A DNA stretch of 64,000 nt, taken from NCBI RefSeq assembly GCF_001676725.1, contig NZ_CP016172.1, positions 1,426,001 through 1,490,000 on the forward strand. The letters run 5' to 3'. The stretch is from Bordetella flabilis. GTDB lineage: Bacteria > Pseudomonadota > Gammaproteobacteria > Burkholderiales > Burkholderiaceae_B. The notes under the pieces were generated by a model. That model saw nothing but the letters and a program-made list of their open reading frames with translations. It made no database searches and was not told the origin of the DNA. Positions 1 through 8,463 of this stretch are shown one piece after another (position 1 is the first letter of the stretch; the number at the start of each line of letters is the position of its first letter). The position numbers and the translations under genes were made by a program.

Positions 1-1745
1 AGGCCTATATCGCACGCCTGTGCGATGCCGGTGCAGTGCAGGAGGCCCTGGATAGTGCGCGGCAGTGGGTGCAGATCCATCCAGGCGACGAACATGCGCA
101 TCGTGATCTGATCAGGTTGTTGCGCGACAGCGGCCGGCGTGAAGCCGCCATGAAAGCCTACGAGCACTGCGTCGCCGTCATGGGCGAATACTACGGTACG
201 GGTCCTTCCGCCGAAACGCGGTCGCTGCTCGATATGACGCCCGGTTCGGATCGGACGATGCACGCGCCACTCTCCGGAAACGCCGATGCGCGGCCTCTCG
301 CCGTTCTGGCCATCGCGATTGGACCGGCGGCCGACAACATGACGGTCGAAGAGACGCTGGACCAGGTACAGAAAGCGCGGCGTCGGATCATACGCTTGGC
401 GCAGGCGGCTGGAAGGCGTGTATGCCTGGGCGCGGATGGCAACCTGGCGATCCTGTTCGGCTATCCGAGTCTCAACGAACGCGCGGCGGAGTCCGCTGCG
501 CGGTTGGCATGCCTGATCCAGCGTTTCGGCGTGACGTCACAGGTGTCGGTTGGAATGGGTATACACGCCGACCTCGCCTGCGTGCCGCCGGACAATGGTG
601 CGCTTCCCATGATGCTGGTGGGGCAGCGGGCGCTCCGGCTCGCCTATCTGGCCGAATCCGGCGAAACGCTGGTAACCGAATCGGCGCAGGCGCGCCTGAG
701 CGATCGCTTCACCGTCCGTTGCGACCAGCGCTATGGCCTGCGTGTGGGCCTGCTCGAAGGTCAGGCCCAGAACATTACGGTGCACCGCATGTTCGGCCGG
801 ACAACAGAGTTCGATATTCTCGTGCGCCGTTGGAACAGCCTGCGAGGCGGGACGCGGCCGCATGTAATGTATTTGCGCGGCGAACAAGGAATAGGCAAAT
901 CTCTGCTTGCACAGGTATTCGCCGAGTATGTCCGCCGTGGGGGTGGAGCGGTCGTGTCGTTGCGCTGCGACCAGGAAAACCGCCACATGGAACTCCACCC
1001 CTTCCATGAATACCTGCTGCAGCGCCTCGCGGCGCATAATGCCGCGCATGACGCGGCACGGGATGCCGCCCAAGATGGCCCTGACGTTGACAGCGGCGAC
1101 GAGGATACGTCGCGTTGCTGCCGTGCCATGGAGTCGCTGGGGTACAGGATAGGCCTGGACAAGGCAGCCAGCGCCAGTTTGGCGGATCACTTCGTCACCC
1201 TGCGTGGCGCGGCGGCGAGCGGCGGTACGGGCAATGTTGCGGCAACCTCTCTGTTCGGGCCGTTGTCGACCCTGCTGCTGCATGTTGAAACGCCGGGCCA
1301 GCCCCTCCTGCTTATGGTCGATGACGCTCAGTGGGCGGACGACGCCACGCGGAATTTGCTGCGGGCCTTGCTTTTGCAGGTGCGGCAACAGCCGGTGATG
1401 ATGCTTCTGTGCGGGCGCGATCTGGACCGGGCATTGCCGGCGGACGAAACCATCACCATGCCGCCGCTCAGGCGCGACGCCATGATGCAATTGGTGAGCT
1501 GTCGCAGCAAGGACACCCGCTTGTCTCCCAAACTTCGCCGGCGCATTGTCGAAAGCGCGCGCGGCGTGCCGCTGTACGCGGAGCAGATGGTCCGCCAGAG
1601 CCCGTCGGTCATCGATGACGAGCCGACGCCGTTAATCCTCGATCTCCTCGCAGCGCGGGCGATGCACGAGCGCGAAGACGAGGCCGATACGGCGATCTCA
1701 AGAGCCGACCCGGAGCTCTCCATGCCGTTTCTGGAAGCCGACTGA
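1..1745 (+). CDS. BTAD / cyclase-like / AAA-ATPase transcriptional regulator, 5' end missing
   Basis: The reading frame is open from base 3, so the gene begins before the window and about 580 C-terminal residues are visible. The first ~75 residues are a helical repeat domain of bacterial transcriptional activator (BTAD) type, normally preceded by a winged-helix DNA-binding domain. A stretch resembling a degenerate class III nucleotide cyclase follows (roughly residues 100-250). Then comes an ATPase module with a Walker A (GEQGIGKS) and a Walker B (LLLMVDDAQWADD). This order is known from SARP/STAND-type regulators. The gene lies 53 bp upstream of a putative HrpL-type promoter that serves the next genes. 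A role in controlling the neighbouring T3SS is inferred from position only. The stop is TGA at 1743-1745. Confidence 0.8.
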   Translation, partial: AYIARLCDAGAVQEALDSARQWVQIHPGDEHAHRDLIRLLRDSGRREAAMKAYEHCVAVMGEYYGTGPSAETRSLLDMTPGSDRTMHAPLSGNADARPLAVLAIAIGPAADNMTVEETLDQVQKARRRIIRLAQAAGRRVCLGADGNLAILFGYPSLNERAAESAARLACLIQRFGVTSQVSVGMGIHADLACVPPDNGALPMMLVGQRALRLAYLAESGETLVTESAQARLSDRFTVRCDQRYGLRVGLLEGQAQNITVHRMFGRTTEFDILVRRWNSLRGGTRPHVMYLRGEQGIGKSLLAQVFAEYVRRGGGAVVSLRCDQENRHMELHPFHEYLLQRLAAHNAAHDAARDAAQDGPDVDSGDEDTSRCCRAMESLGYRIGLDKAASASLADHFVTLRGAAASGGTGNVAATSLFGPLSTLLLHVETPGQPLLLMVDDAQWADDATRNLLRALLLQVRQQPVMMLLCGRDLDRALPADETITMPPLRRDAMMQLVSCRSKDTRLSPKLRRRIVESARGVPLYAEQMVRQSPSVIDDEPTPLILDLLAARAMHEREDEADTAISRADPELSMPFLEAD

Positions 1746-1797
1746 TCGCTCCGTGTAACCGGCCTGGGCCGCGTGCCGTGCGCGGCGGCCGGGAATC

Positions 1798-1825
1798 GGA
1801 ACTCCCCATGGGGCGATGACACAGA
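1798..1825 (+). promoter_or_regulatory. HrpL-type ECF sigma promoter (hrp box) for chaperone/effector pair
   Basis: GGAACT at 1798-1803, a 15-base spacer, then ACACAGA at 1819-1825. The known hrp box is GGAACC-N15/16-CCACNNA. The predicted transcription start (~1831) would leave a ~57-nt leader before the ATG at 1888. The same arrangement recurs at three T3SS intergenic sites in this window and an ECF sigma gene lies at 28086-28718. This is a motif match, not a mapped promoter. Confidence 0.55.
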
Positions 1826-1887
1826 CCGAACCCCACGATCACGCCGAGGTTCGGTCATGCAGCAAACATCTTGCACTGGAGCGCAAC

Positions 1888-2358
1888 ATGGACGCGCGTA
1901 GTCTGATTGCGCTATTTGGCGAGGAAAGCGGCGTCCCGCTCGTCCTGGGCGACTCCGGCACCATAGACCTGATATTCGAAAACGACATTACCCTGACGCT
2001 AGAGCATGATGACCCTCAGGACATCCTGCATGCGTATGTAGTGATCGGCAACGAGCCGCTGGAAACCGATCAGTGTCTTGCCCTTTATCGTGCCCTGTTA
2101 TCCGCGAACGCCTTCGGGCATGAGACGGAAGGCGCGACCTTGTCGCTGGATGAGCGTACGGGCGAGGTCCTCCTTACGCGGCGACTGGAACTTGCGGATG
2201 CTGCGGTCAGCCAGCTCCGTCGCATCGTCGAAACCATGGTCGATGTCGCCGTCGCTTGGCGGGAGAGGATCAACGCGCCAAGCAGCAGTGATGCCCTTTC
2301 TGGCTCCGCCGCAATAGCAGCGCCTCTGCAGGGGCGCAGGCCAGGCTTGCGTGCCTGA
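1888..2358 (+). CDS. CesT-family type III secretion chaperone
   Basis: A 156-residue acidic protein with the alternating pattern of class I secretion chaperones: an N-terminal helix (ARSLIALFGEESG), paired beta strands (GTIDLIFENDITLTLE), then helix-strand-helix with LYRALLSANAFG and a final amphipathic helix (VSQLRRIVETMVDVAVAW). Such proteins dimerise in the cytoplasm and hold the N terminus of a specific effector for delivery to the T3SS ATPase. The frame is open back to 1816, but ATG 1888 is chosen because it matches the family N terminus, is preceded by GGAGCG and lies downstream of the predicted promoter at 1798-1825. The gene immediately downstream is the obvious candidate cargo. In Bordetella the chaperone BtcA for BteA is of this class, but I cannot establish orthology. 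Confidence 0.8.
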   Translation: MDARSLIALFGEESGVPLVLGDSGTIDLIFENDITLTLEHDDPQDILHAYVVIGNEPLETDQCLALYRALLSANAFGHETEGATLSLDERTGEVLLTRRLELADAAVSQLRRIVETMVDVAVAWRERINAPSSSDALSGSAAIAAPLQGRRPGLRA

Positions 2359-2418
2359 GCGTCGCTGAGCGCCTGCCGCCACGGCGCAGCCGGTCCAACC
2401 TCGAACAAGTGCAACGTT

Positions 2419-4419
2419 GTGCCGGTTCCACCGACCTCCGCTGTATCGAAGCCGCACGCCTGTGGAGCCACATCGTCCGCTCCAATGCGTGGAGTCGTTT
2501 GCCGTCCGGGCCGGCCTCGCGCCTCGGGTGCGCCCAGGCACCTGCCCCGATGGTATGCGCTGTGCTGTGTTGCCGTTGACACGCCGCGCAGGGCCGCGGT
2601 CGATTCCTTTGCAAGCCGCACTGGCAGATCCCGCGCAGGGTACGATCTGTTCAATGCATTGGCTGCCCCACGGGGGCGTGGTCCATCGCCCGATATTGCC
2701 GTGGCGTTGAGGCGGACCATCATCGACTTGCAAATTGCCCCGGTGGATTACCCTTTCGAGCAGCACGTTGACAACTTTCTGCAGGCTGGCTTGTCCACTG
2801 TTTCCGCCGATGCCCTGGTTCGCCTGCGGACCAATATCTTGGTTCATATGGACGAGACCTGCTTGTGTCCGGCGCAGGATGTGCCCCTGGATGTTGGACA
2901 AAACTTGCTCGCCGCGATGTTTCGGAAGGTCGATGGAGAGCTCGCCTATCGGCGCGTCGCCGAGCCGCTTATCCGCCTGATGGACGGGCTCGCCCGGGCC
3001 GACGGTAGCGAGGCATCGCGGTGCAGGCTGTACGACTTCTCCGATTGGTTGGCGGTTGTCCTGGATTCCGGGGACGATTGGACCGAACCGATCTCGCGTG
3101 CGCTGCGTGCGGTGCCGGACACCCAGATCGAGCGCCTGGTCCAGATGGTGTCCCACCTGCCCGGCGACGATCGTGAAACGCCGTATCGGCGCCTGTCCCG
3201 CCTCTTGTCCCCAAGATCCAACGTACCCCGCCAGTCTGAGCGCGATGCGCGGATTCCGGCGTTGCTGTGTCGAGCCCTCGTTCAATGCATGTTGGATCGT
3301 CTTGACGACGAGTTGTCCGCGTGTGCGGTAGCCCTGCGCGAAACCGCGCATCCTGAACAGGAAGCCAGAGCTGCTCTCCAGCGCCTTGGGTGTCGTCTGG
3401 ATGGCAGCAGCCGGTTCGGCGCGCACCACTTGATTCCCCTCGCACTGCTCGAGCCATACTGCGATGCATTGTGCGCGAAAGCCATCGTATCGGCGGGGCC
3501 TGAAGCATTCGGTCGCTATAGACCGTTGGTCCGTGATTCCGCGCTGGCAGGTCTGTTGGACTCGATCAAGTATTCGGGGGCGCCCGTAGTGCCCTTGGAC
3601 CAAGTTGAGGCCGTGGTATCCGAACCGCTGTCCGAACGCATGCATGGCTCCGCCGAATCCATTTCCAATCAACCGGCTACGCCGGCATCCGATACAGTCT
3701 CCAGCACTGTACTACCCGATGGTGCCCATCCCTTGTCGCGAAGACCGCCCTGCGGGCTGGGCCCGCGACATGGCGCGACCTTGCGGGCGGAGCTATGTCG
3801 CCTACCCGGCGCGCAACCCTTATTGCCGGTCGAGGTCAGGGATGTGGCTGGTGCGACGCGGACGCTATCGCTGGGCCGGCAATTTCATGCGGACGCGATC
3901 GACCGGCCTAGCGTGTCATTTTCAGTTGGCGGGGTGTCGGCGGACGGTAGCCCAGTGTATTTCGCATTTCCCTCCGGACTTGCCGGTTCGCTTCGCACTG
4001 CGGCGCTGCAAGCCGGTGTATGGGCCTTGTGCCGAGTGGCGGGTGAGTATGCTGAACTGCTGACGCGGATCATGACGCAACAGACCTCGGGTGCTCTCTG
4101 CGCCGGGCTCCAGCAATTGGGAGCGGAATCGCCGATTCGGATGGCCGACGGGGTTGCATTCATCCCGGGCGGGGCGGCATCGCTGCATTTTGATGTCGTG
4201 CGACGTCCGGACGGCTGCTTCCGGATCGACGCGACAATACAGTTTGCTCGGCTGGAGTCCGGCACACGGGTGTACGCGGACAGCGTGGAATCCGCGCAAC
4301 TCGATCCTTCGCGCAGCTACTTCCGGGCCACCTTCGGCTTGCTGCTGTATCCATCGCGTCCACGTCTCGACCTGGTCGAGCCGGTTGCGTTCGACTATGC
4401 GCTTGTCCGTTCAGATTAA
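2419..4419 (+). CDS. Unknown 666-residue protein, candidate T3SS effector
   Basis: I recognise no family. No signal peptide or clear transmembrane segment is visible. The middle (roughly residues 90-340) is helical and rich in Leu, Arg and Asp; the C-terminal third looks strand-rich. Two facts make it an effector candidate: it sits 60 bp downstream of a CesT-type chaperone, and both lie behind a HrpL-type promoter motif at 1798-1825. The start is uncertain. GTG 2419 is the first in-frame start but has no convincing ribosome site; GTG 2701 is an alternative. The first ~90 codons also show weaker third-position GC than another frame (see findings). The 3' end overlaps the convergent response-regulator gene by 9 bp. 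A regulator or structural T3SS protein is not excluded. Confidence 0.6.
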   Translation: MPVPPTSAVSKPHACGATSSAPMRGVVCRPGRPRASGAPRHLPRWYALCCVAVDTPRRAAVDSFASRTGRSRAGYDLFNALAAPRGRGPSPDIAVALRRTIIDLQIAPVDYPFEQHVDNFLQAGLSTVSADALVRLRTNILVHMDETCLCPAQDVPLDVGQNLLAAMFRKVDGELAYRRVAEPLIRLMDGLARADGSEASRCRLYDFSDWLAVVLDSGDDWTEPISRALRAVPDTQIERLVQMVSHLPGDDRETPYRRLSRLLSPRSNVPRQSERDARIPALLCRALVQCMLDRLDDELSACAVALRETAHPEQEARAALQRLGCRLDGSSRFGAHHLIPLALLEPYCDALCAKAIVSAGPEAFGRYRPLVRDSALAGLLDSIKYSGAPVVPLDQVEAVVSEPLSERMHGSAESISNQPATPASDTVSSTVLPDGAHPLSRRPPCGLGPRHGATLRAELCRLPGAQPLLPVEVRDVAGATRTLSLGRQFHADAIDRPSVSFSVGGVSADGSPVYFAFPSGLAGSLRTAALQAGVWALCRVAGEYAELLTRIMTQQTSGALCAGLQQLGAESPIRMADGVAFIPGGAASLHFDVVRRPDGCFRIDATIQFARLESGTRVYADSVESAQLDPSRSYFRATFGLLLYPSRPRLDLVEPVAFDYALVRSD

Positions 4420-5049
4420 ACCCATATCCTTGGCATGCGCGTATAGTTCGGCATCGTTGCGCGCCGCCAGTTTGCGCATGGCGTCTTTCTTTTGTCGGCT
4501 GGTCGTTTTGGCGCTTACGCCAAGGATCTCGGCAATCTGGTTGTTCGTATACCCGCTGGCGAATAATCGCACTACCTCGGTCTCCCGGGGCGACAGTTGG
4601 GCGGGAGCCGCCACGCGGGTTCGGACCACGCCCAGCGCGGCGAATTCGCGCTGGATATTGTCGGTGTAATAGGTTTGTCCTCTTGCAGCGCGCTGCACCG
4701 CCGTGGTGATCTCCTTGATCGCCGCGCTTTTCTCTACGAGCGCGAGAACCCCCGTCTGCATGATGGGTGACATAAGCGCCGGCGTGGCGATTTTGGTCAA
4801 CACTACGATGCGGACGTCCGGAAACCGCTCCTTCAGCCGCAGCAGCATGACCAGGCCGTCGGGATGCTCCTGGCCGGGCATCGAGAAGTCCGTCACCAGT
4901 ACGTCGCAGCTGTGCTGCGCAAGGCAATCAACCAGGCTGTCCGGGGAGTCCGCTGTCGCGACGATGCGGATGTCGGGAGTTGCTTCCAGAACCTGTTTTA
5001 TACCGAGCAGAACGATCGGATGGTCGTCTGCGAGGATGACACGAATCAT
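4411..5049 (-). CDS. RcsB/NarL-like response regulator
   Basis: A 212-residue two-domain regulator. The receiver domain has the acidic pair (ADDHPIVL), phosphoacceptor Asp54 (LVTDFSMPG) and a conserved Thr (VVLTK). The C-terminal LuxR-type helix-turn-helix covers about residues 145-210 (LSPRETEVVRLFASG, then NNQIAEILGVSAKT). The DDHPIVLLGI and SAKTTSRQKKDAMRKL stretches are especially like RcsB; Bordetella BvgA belongs to the same superfamily. ATG 5049 is chosen because the family begins with this MIRVILADDHP sequence; the longer frame up to 5106 adds 19 atypical residues. No sensor kinase lies beside it, so its partner is unknown. A link to T3SS control is positional inference. Confidence 0.85.
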   Translation of the reverse strand: MIRVILADDHPIVLLGIKQVLEATPDIRIVATADSPDSLVDCLAQHSCDVLVTDFSMPGQEHPDGLVMLLRLKERFPDVRIVVLTKIATPALMSPIMQTGVLALVEKSAAIKEITTAVQRAARGQTYYTDNIQREFAALGVVRTRVAAPAQLSPRETEVVRLFASGYTNNQIAEILGVSAKTTSRQKKDAMRKLAARNDAELYAHAKDMGLI

Positions 5050-5281
5050 TGTGTTGGCGCTTGTGCGTGGCGCTTCGGCGCCATGCCGGCGCCAAGCATT
5101 GAACAAAGGGCATGCGCCCTATGCGAAGCGGCTGCCATTGGCCACTGCGACATAAAAGCCGCCACACTCGCTGGCGTGGCAACCATAAGTGTCACCCCGG
5201 TACCGTGTAAGGTTCGTTAATACGGGTTTCTTGGTTGTCTCCAACCGAGCGGGCCGGATAGCTGCCCGCCGCCTGGCTGCA

Positions 5282-6199
5282 CTAGGACATTCCGCCATCG
5301 CCCGCGTTCGCAGGATGGGCATCATCGTCCTGGAAAGGGAAGGGTTGTTCCGGCGCCGCCGTGCGGCACCGGCGCCTGTAAGCGCTGGGCGTAATGCCCT
5401 GATCGCGGTGAAAGGCGACCGAAAAGTTGCAAACGCTGCGAAAACCGACGTGGTTGGCGACATCCCGAACCGGCATGCCGGTTTCGGCCAATAACCTGCG
5501 CGCCGTTTCCATCTTCTGCCCAAAGATCACTTTATGGGCGGACTTTCCCATTTTCGCCTTGAACAGTGCCGACAGCTTCCGCTCGTTGGTGCCCACTTCG
5601 CGTGCCAACTGGCGGACGGTATGTATGGCTCCAACGTCATGCGCGATCGCAGCGAGGGCATTGCGTAGCAGGTGATCATCGCCAGCCGCCGCGTGGCCCG
5701 CGGAGCCTGCGTCGATTACTCGACCCTGCCGATTACGCAGGTGCACCGATATGCGGGCGAGCAGCTCTTCCGGATAAAGCGGCTTGGTGATGCAATCGAC
5801 AGCACCAAGCGCGAAGGCTTCGCTGCTTGTACTCTGTCGCGCTTCATCAAGCAGGAAAATCAGCGGGATGGCACTCGTGTCGGGTGCTTGCATGAGCAGT
5901 CGCCCCATCATGAAGGAATCCATGCCACGCATCGCGGCATCCAGAAGGATGATGTCCGGATGCCAGGCCTGGGCATGGTAGTAGCCTTGCCATCCGGAGG
6001 CCAGGGTGACGCGGAACAACTGGCTGCGCAGAAAATCGACTGTGGCGCGCAGCATTTGCGGGTCGTCCGACACGACCAGTACGTGTGAAGGGCGCCGGAA
6101 AGTGCTGACGGTGCGCTGGACATGCTCCAACGATGTCCGAGCCTCTGTATTCTGCGATTTGGCCGAGGGAGTCGGCCGCGACATGGAAGATAGGTTCAC
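5282..6199 (-). CDS. Receiver-AraC fusion response regulator (copy 1)
   Basis: 305 residues. A receiver domain (about 38-155) has acidic residues in VVSDDPQML, phosphoacceptor Asp87 (ILLDAAM) and the conserved Lys (CITKPLYPEELLARI). An AraC/XylS DNA-binding domain follows at about 180-280, with two helix-turn-helix units (TVRQLAREVGTNERKLSALFK and PVRDVANHVGFRSVCNFSVAF). AraC-type output behind a receiver is uncommon among proteobacterial regulators. The protein is clearly paralogous to the product of the gene at 6333-7208, with the same domain order and matching motifs, so the pair looks like a tandem duplication. The first ~35 residues are polar and may not all be translated. Target genes are unknown; the T3SS next door is the natural guess. 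Confidence 0.82.
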   Translation of the reverse strand: MNLSSMSRPTPSAKSQNTEARTSLEHVQRTVSTFRRPSHVLVVSDDPQMLRATVDFLRSQLFRVTLASGWQGYYHAQAWHPDIILLDAAMRGMDSFMMGRLLMQAPDTSAIPLIFLLDEARQSTSSEAFALGAVDCITKPLYPEELLARISVHLRNRQGRVIDAGSAGHAAAGDDHLLRNALAAIAHDVGAIHTVRQLAREVGTNERKLSALFKAKMGKSAHKVIFGQKMETARRLLAETGMPVRDVANHVGFRSVCNFSVAFHRDQGITPSAYRRRCRTAAPEQPFPFQDDDAHPANAGDGGMS

Positions 6200-6332
6200 A
6201 TCGTGTCCTTTGCGGTTAGGTCACCGGGAATTCGCATCAGGGCCATGCGCGAGTGCGAAGTCGGTTTTATCCTAAGGCGTGGCGGATCCTGCGGCGTTTG
6301 AAATTGCGCGAAGGATTTTTGAAATTGCAGTT

Positions 6333-7208
6333 TCAATCGTCCCGGCGGCCTTGAACTGCGCCGAGCCGCATACCGTTGGCGCCCACAACCCCCCTCCTGA
6401 AGGCGACCGGGCTGCAGCCCAGCTCACGGCGGAAGGCTGATGCAAAATTCGCGGCGCTGGAAAAGCCTAATTGGTCCGCGATTTCCGCCACCGTAAGGGA
6501 GCGGTCCTGCAGCAAGGTCCTTGCCTTATCCATACGCTGGTCGCGAAGAAAATCGTGCACCGTTTTTCCGAGCAGCGTCCGGAAGGCGTTGGTCAGGCGC
6601 TTTTCGTTTACCCCGATTAATCGGGCCAGCAGCTTTTGCGAGGGCGCGTCGCAAAGATGTTCAGACAGGTACTGGGTGGTGGCGTTGACGATCGCATGTT
6701 CGTTTGAGATCGACAGCGAGCGCGGTCCAAGACCGGGGCCCGGTCTACCGTCGTGACGGGCGCTGTCGGCCAGCGATATTTGCGCACCGGCGTCCGGCTC
6801 GTGCGGTCCTTGGCGTCGCTGCAATTGGACGCGGATACGAGCCAGAACATCATCCGGGCTGTACGGCTTGGTCACATAATCGACAGCCCCCGCCCCGAAT
6901 CCTTTCAGCCGTTCGTCCAATGTCGCGGACGCCGTCACGAAGAGCACCGGGATGTTGGCGGTGCGCGGATTCTCCTTCAGCATCCGGCATGTCGCATACC
7001 CGTCGAGCCGCGGCATCGATGCGTCAAGGAGTATGGCGTCTGGCGGAGGGTCCGCCACCGCGCGTTCGTAGCCTTGTTTCCCGTTCAGGGCCACCATTAG
7101 CTTGAAGTTCTCCTGCCTCAAGAGCTGTACCAGGAGCCTGAGGTCCGCCGGGCTGTCATCGATCAAAAGTAGCCGGCCGCTTCGTTCAACGGTATTGTTC
7201 AGCACCAT
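6333..7208 (-). CDS. Receiver-AraC fusion response regulator (copy 2)
   Basis: 291 residues with the same architecture as the downstream paralogue. The receiver (about 12-130) has LLIDDSPADL, phosphoacceptor Asp62 (ILLDASMPRLDGY), LFVTASAT and the Lys of YVTKPYSPDD. The AraC domain covers about 185-280 (APSQKLLARLIGVNEKRLTN and TVAEIADQLGFSSAANFASAF). ATG 7208 is preceded by a strong GGAGGAGG ribosome site, so the frame's upstream ATG at 7232 is rejected. The gap to the next regulator is 133 bp, so co-transcription is possible but not certain. A ~700-bp gene-free region lies upstream. Confidence 0.85.
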   Translation of the reverse strand: MVLNNTVERSGRLLLIDDSPADLRLLVQLLRQENFKLMVALNGKQGYERAVADPPPDAILLDASMPRLDGYATCRMLKENPRTANIPVLFVTASATLDERLKGFGAGAVDYVTKPYSPDDVLARIRVQLQRRQGPHEPDAGAQISLADSARHDGRPGPGLGPRSLSISNEHAIVNATTQYLSEHLCDAPSQKLLARLIGVNEKRLTNAFRTLLGKTVHDFLRDQRMDKARTLLQDRSLTVAEIADQLGFSSAANFASAFRRELGCSPVAFRRGVVGANGMRLGAVQGRRDD

Positions 7209-7907
7209 AATTTGCTCCTCCTCCAGAGGCATGCACTGTCACAGCGCCGTTACTATGGTGTGCATTGGTATAGCAATTATTAACATACTGGAACCGACAT
7301 TTCTACCGCCTAAGGATGATAACTATAGTTTTTTTGTGTAAATCGAACATCCGAGGGCAATTCGATGCGGAATTTGTATTGAGTCGGAGTCAAATATGCC
7401 TCTCTGCAGCCGGCCGACACGAAACCGTTCGTTTCGCCGTAAAAGAGACGTAAGCTATTTCCACGGTGCTAATTAATTGCCCGTACGGCGCGATAATGTA
7501 TCGGGATGGGTACAAACCTTATGCGGTTCTGGGCGGCGCCGCGGCGCTCGATTTTCGACAAGCACCGAAAATCTCGCTATTCCCAGAAGAGGGCATTTAA
7601 GTTGAGCAGAATAATTTGTACCGACTGAGATATGAATCCCTATTATCGGGAGCGCAGCGGCAGTGCCTGCCTGGGCCGTTTATCAGAGGGACGCATGGCA
7701 GGATGGCCGTTGCGGGACTCAGAGGGGAGGGCACGGCAGCAGGCGTACGTGTGGGCGTCAGGAACGCCAGGACGATACCAGGGGAGGCGGGGCGGCAGTT
7801 GCAGGATTCGACGATCTTGCAACCGGGGCCCGATAGGCGGCGGCGTCGCGCCGCCACGCAAGGGGAGCGTCAGGGGGTGCGGTTAAGGAATGCGTCTGCC
7901 CCGGTCA
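7209..7907. other. Intergenic region, no gene recognised
   Basis: About 700 bp between the regulator starting at 7208 and the stop of the needle gene at 7908. The part from ~7240 to ~7600 is visibly richer in A and T than its surroundings (for example the TATAGTTTTTTTGTGTAAAT-like stretch near 7324), which fits a promoter region for the leftward regulator or acquired DNA. The part from 7600 to 7900 is GC-rich and has overlapping open frames without recognisable protein features. I see no RNA gene or clear terminator. Confidence 0.4.
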
Positions 7908-8138
7908 TTACGGAATGCAGTTGCGGATGACTTCCTTGCACACGGAGCCTTTCCACTTGGTCTCCGTCGTTTTCAAGCCCATGCGAACCTGTACGCTCGT
8001 GGCAATGTCCTGGTAGGCCAAATAGTCCGGTACGGATACAGCGTCCAGATTCATGTTCTGCTGGAACATGTCGTCCGCCTTGCGTGTATCGTTGATGAGC
8101 TGGCTGAATCCGGAGTCGGGTATACGCGATATCGTCAT
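7908..8138 (-). CDS. sctF: T3SS needle subunit (SctF/BscF-like)
   Basis: A 76-residue protein, the size of needle subunits (about 70-90 residues). The N-terminal half is polar and helical, followed by a short break with Pro (SVPDYLAYQ), a second helix with alternating hydrophobics, and a hydrophobic C terminus (KEVIRNCIP) comparable to the Ile/Phe ends of YscF/MxiH that pack in the filament. It is the last gene of the leftward operon that also carries sctV and sctD, and it directly follows a small YscE-like gene, as in Bordetella bscE-bscF. ATG 8138 has GAGGT about 11 nt upstream. Two Cys residues near the C terminus are unusual for the family. The assignment rests on size, helical pattern and position. 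Confidence 0.65.
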   Translation of the reverse strand: MTISRIPDSGFSQLINDTRKADDMFQQNMNLDAVSVPDYLAYQDIATSVQVRMGLKTTETKWKGSVCKEVIRNCIP

Positions 8139-8145
8139 GCTGGTT

Positions 8146-8424
8146 TTACCTCGTGGTGGAAGCAAGGTGGAAGTCGGGGCTGCGCGCGCGCGCACTGCCA
8201 GGGCCACGCTGCGCCAGGACATCCTGGGCTGCGCTCGCCGCATCCGACAGTGCGCGCAAAGCTGCGAATTCGTCGGGTGGCAAGCTGGTACGCATGAGAC
8301 CCTGCGCGGACTGTTCGAGGCGCTGCATCTGCGCGACGAGCTTGGCGAGCGATTCGGGGGTGGCATCGTGGCCGAACACTGTCAGGGCCATAGCCAGATC
8401 CGTTGAAAGGGCCATTGAGTTCAT
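8146..8424 (-). CDS. Small T3SS protein, YscE/BscE-like needle co-chaperone candidate
   Basis: 92 residues, acidic to neutral and all-helical in appearance, with two amphipathic helices (about residues 20-45 and 52-72). No membrane segment is present. It lies 7 bp upstream of the needle gene and 39 bp downstream of sctD, the slot occupied by bscE in Bordetella and by the needle-chaperone subunits YscE/YscG in Yersinia operons. Those small proteins keep needle subunits monomeric in the cytoplasm. The sequence is too short and divergent for family membership to be certain by eye. Confidence 0.55.
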   Translation of the reverse strand: MNSMALSTDLAMALTVFGHDATPESLAKLVAQMQRLEQSAQGLMRTSLPPDEFAALRALSDAASAAQDVLAQRGPGSARARSPDFHLASTTR

Positions 8425-8463
8425 GAAAGTGGCTGCATGATGGGATGTGCGGAGTGTATGGTT

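Noticed and set aside
2098..3672. Long minus-strand open frame opposite the 666-residue gene
   Set aside because: No ribosome site or protein character; high GC makes long antisense frames common. The same holds for 537-1490, 16410-17807, 19541-21286, 21770-23344, 26530-28074, 35240-36757 and 38047-39459.
7290..7310. GGAACC as a fifth HrpL-type promoter before the needle/regulator gap
   Set aside because: No CAC core lies 15-16 bases downstream, and no rightward gene follows.
7616..7930. Overlapping short open frames as a small gene
   Set aside because: Gly/Arg-rich translations without family features, no ribosome site, and overlap with the needle gene end.
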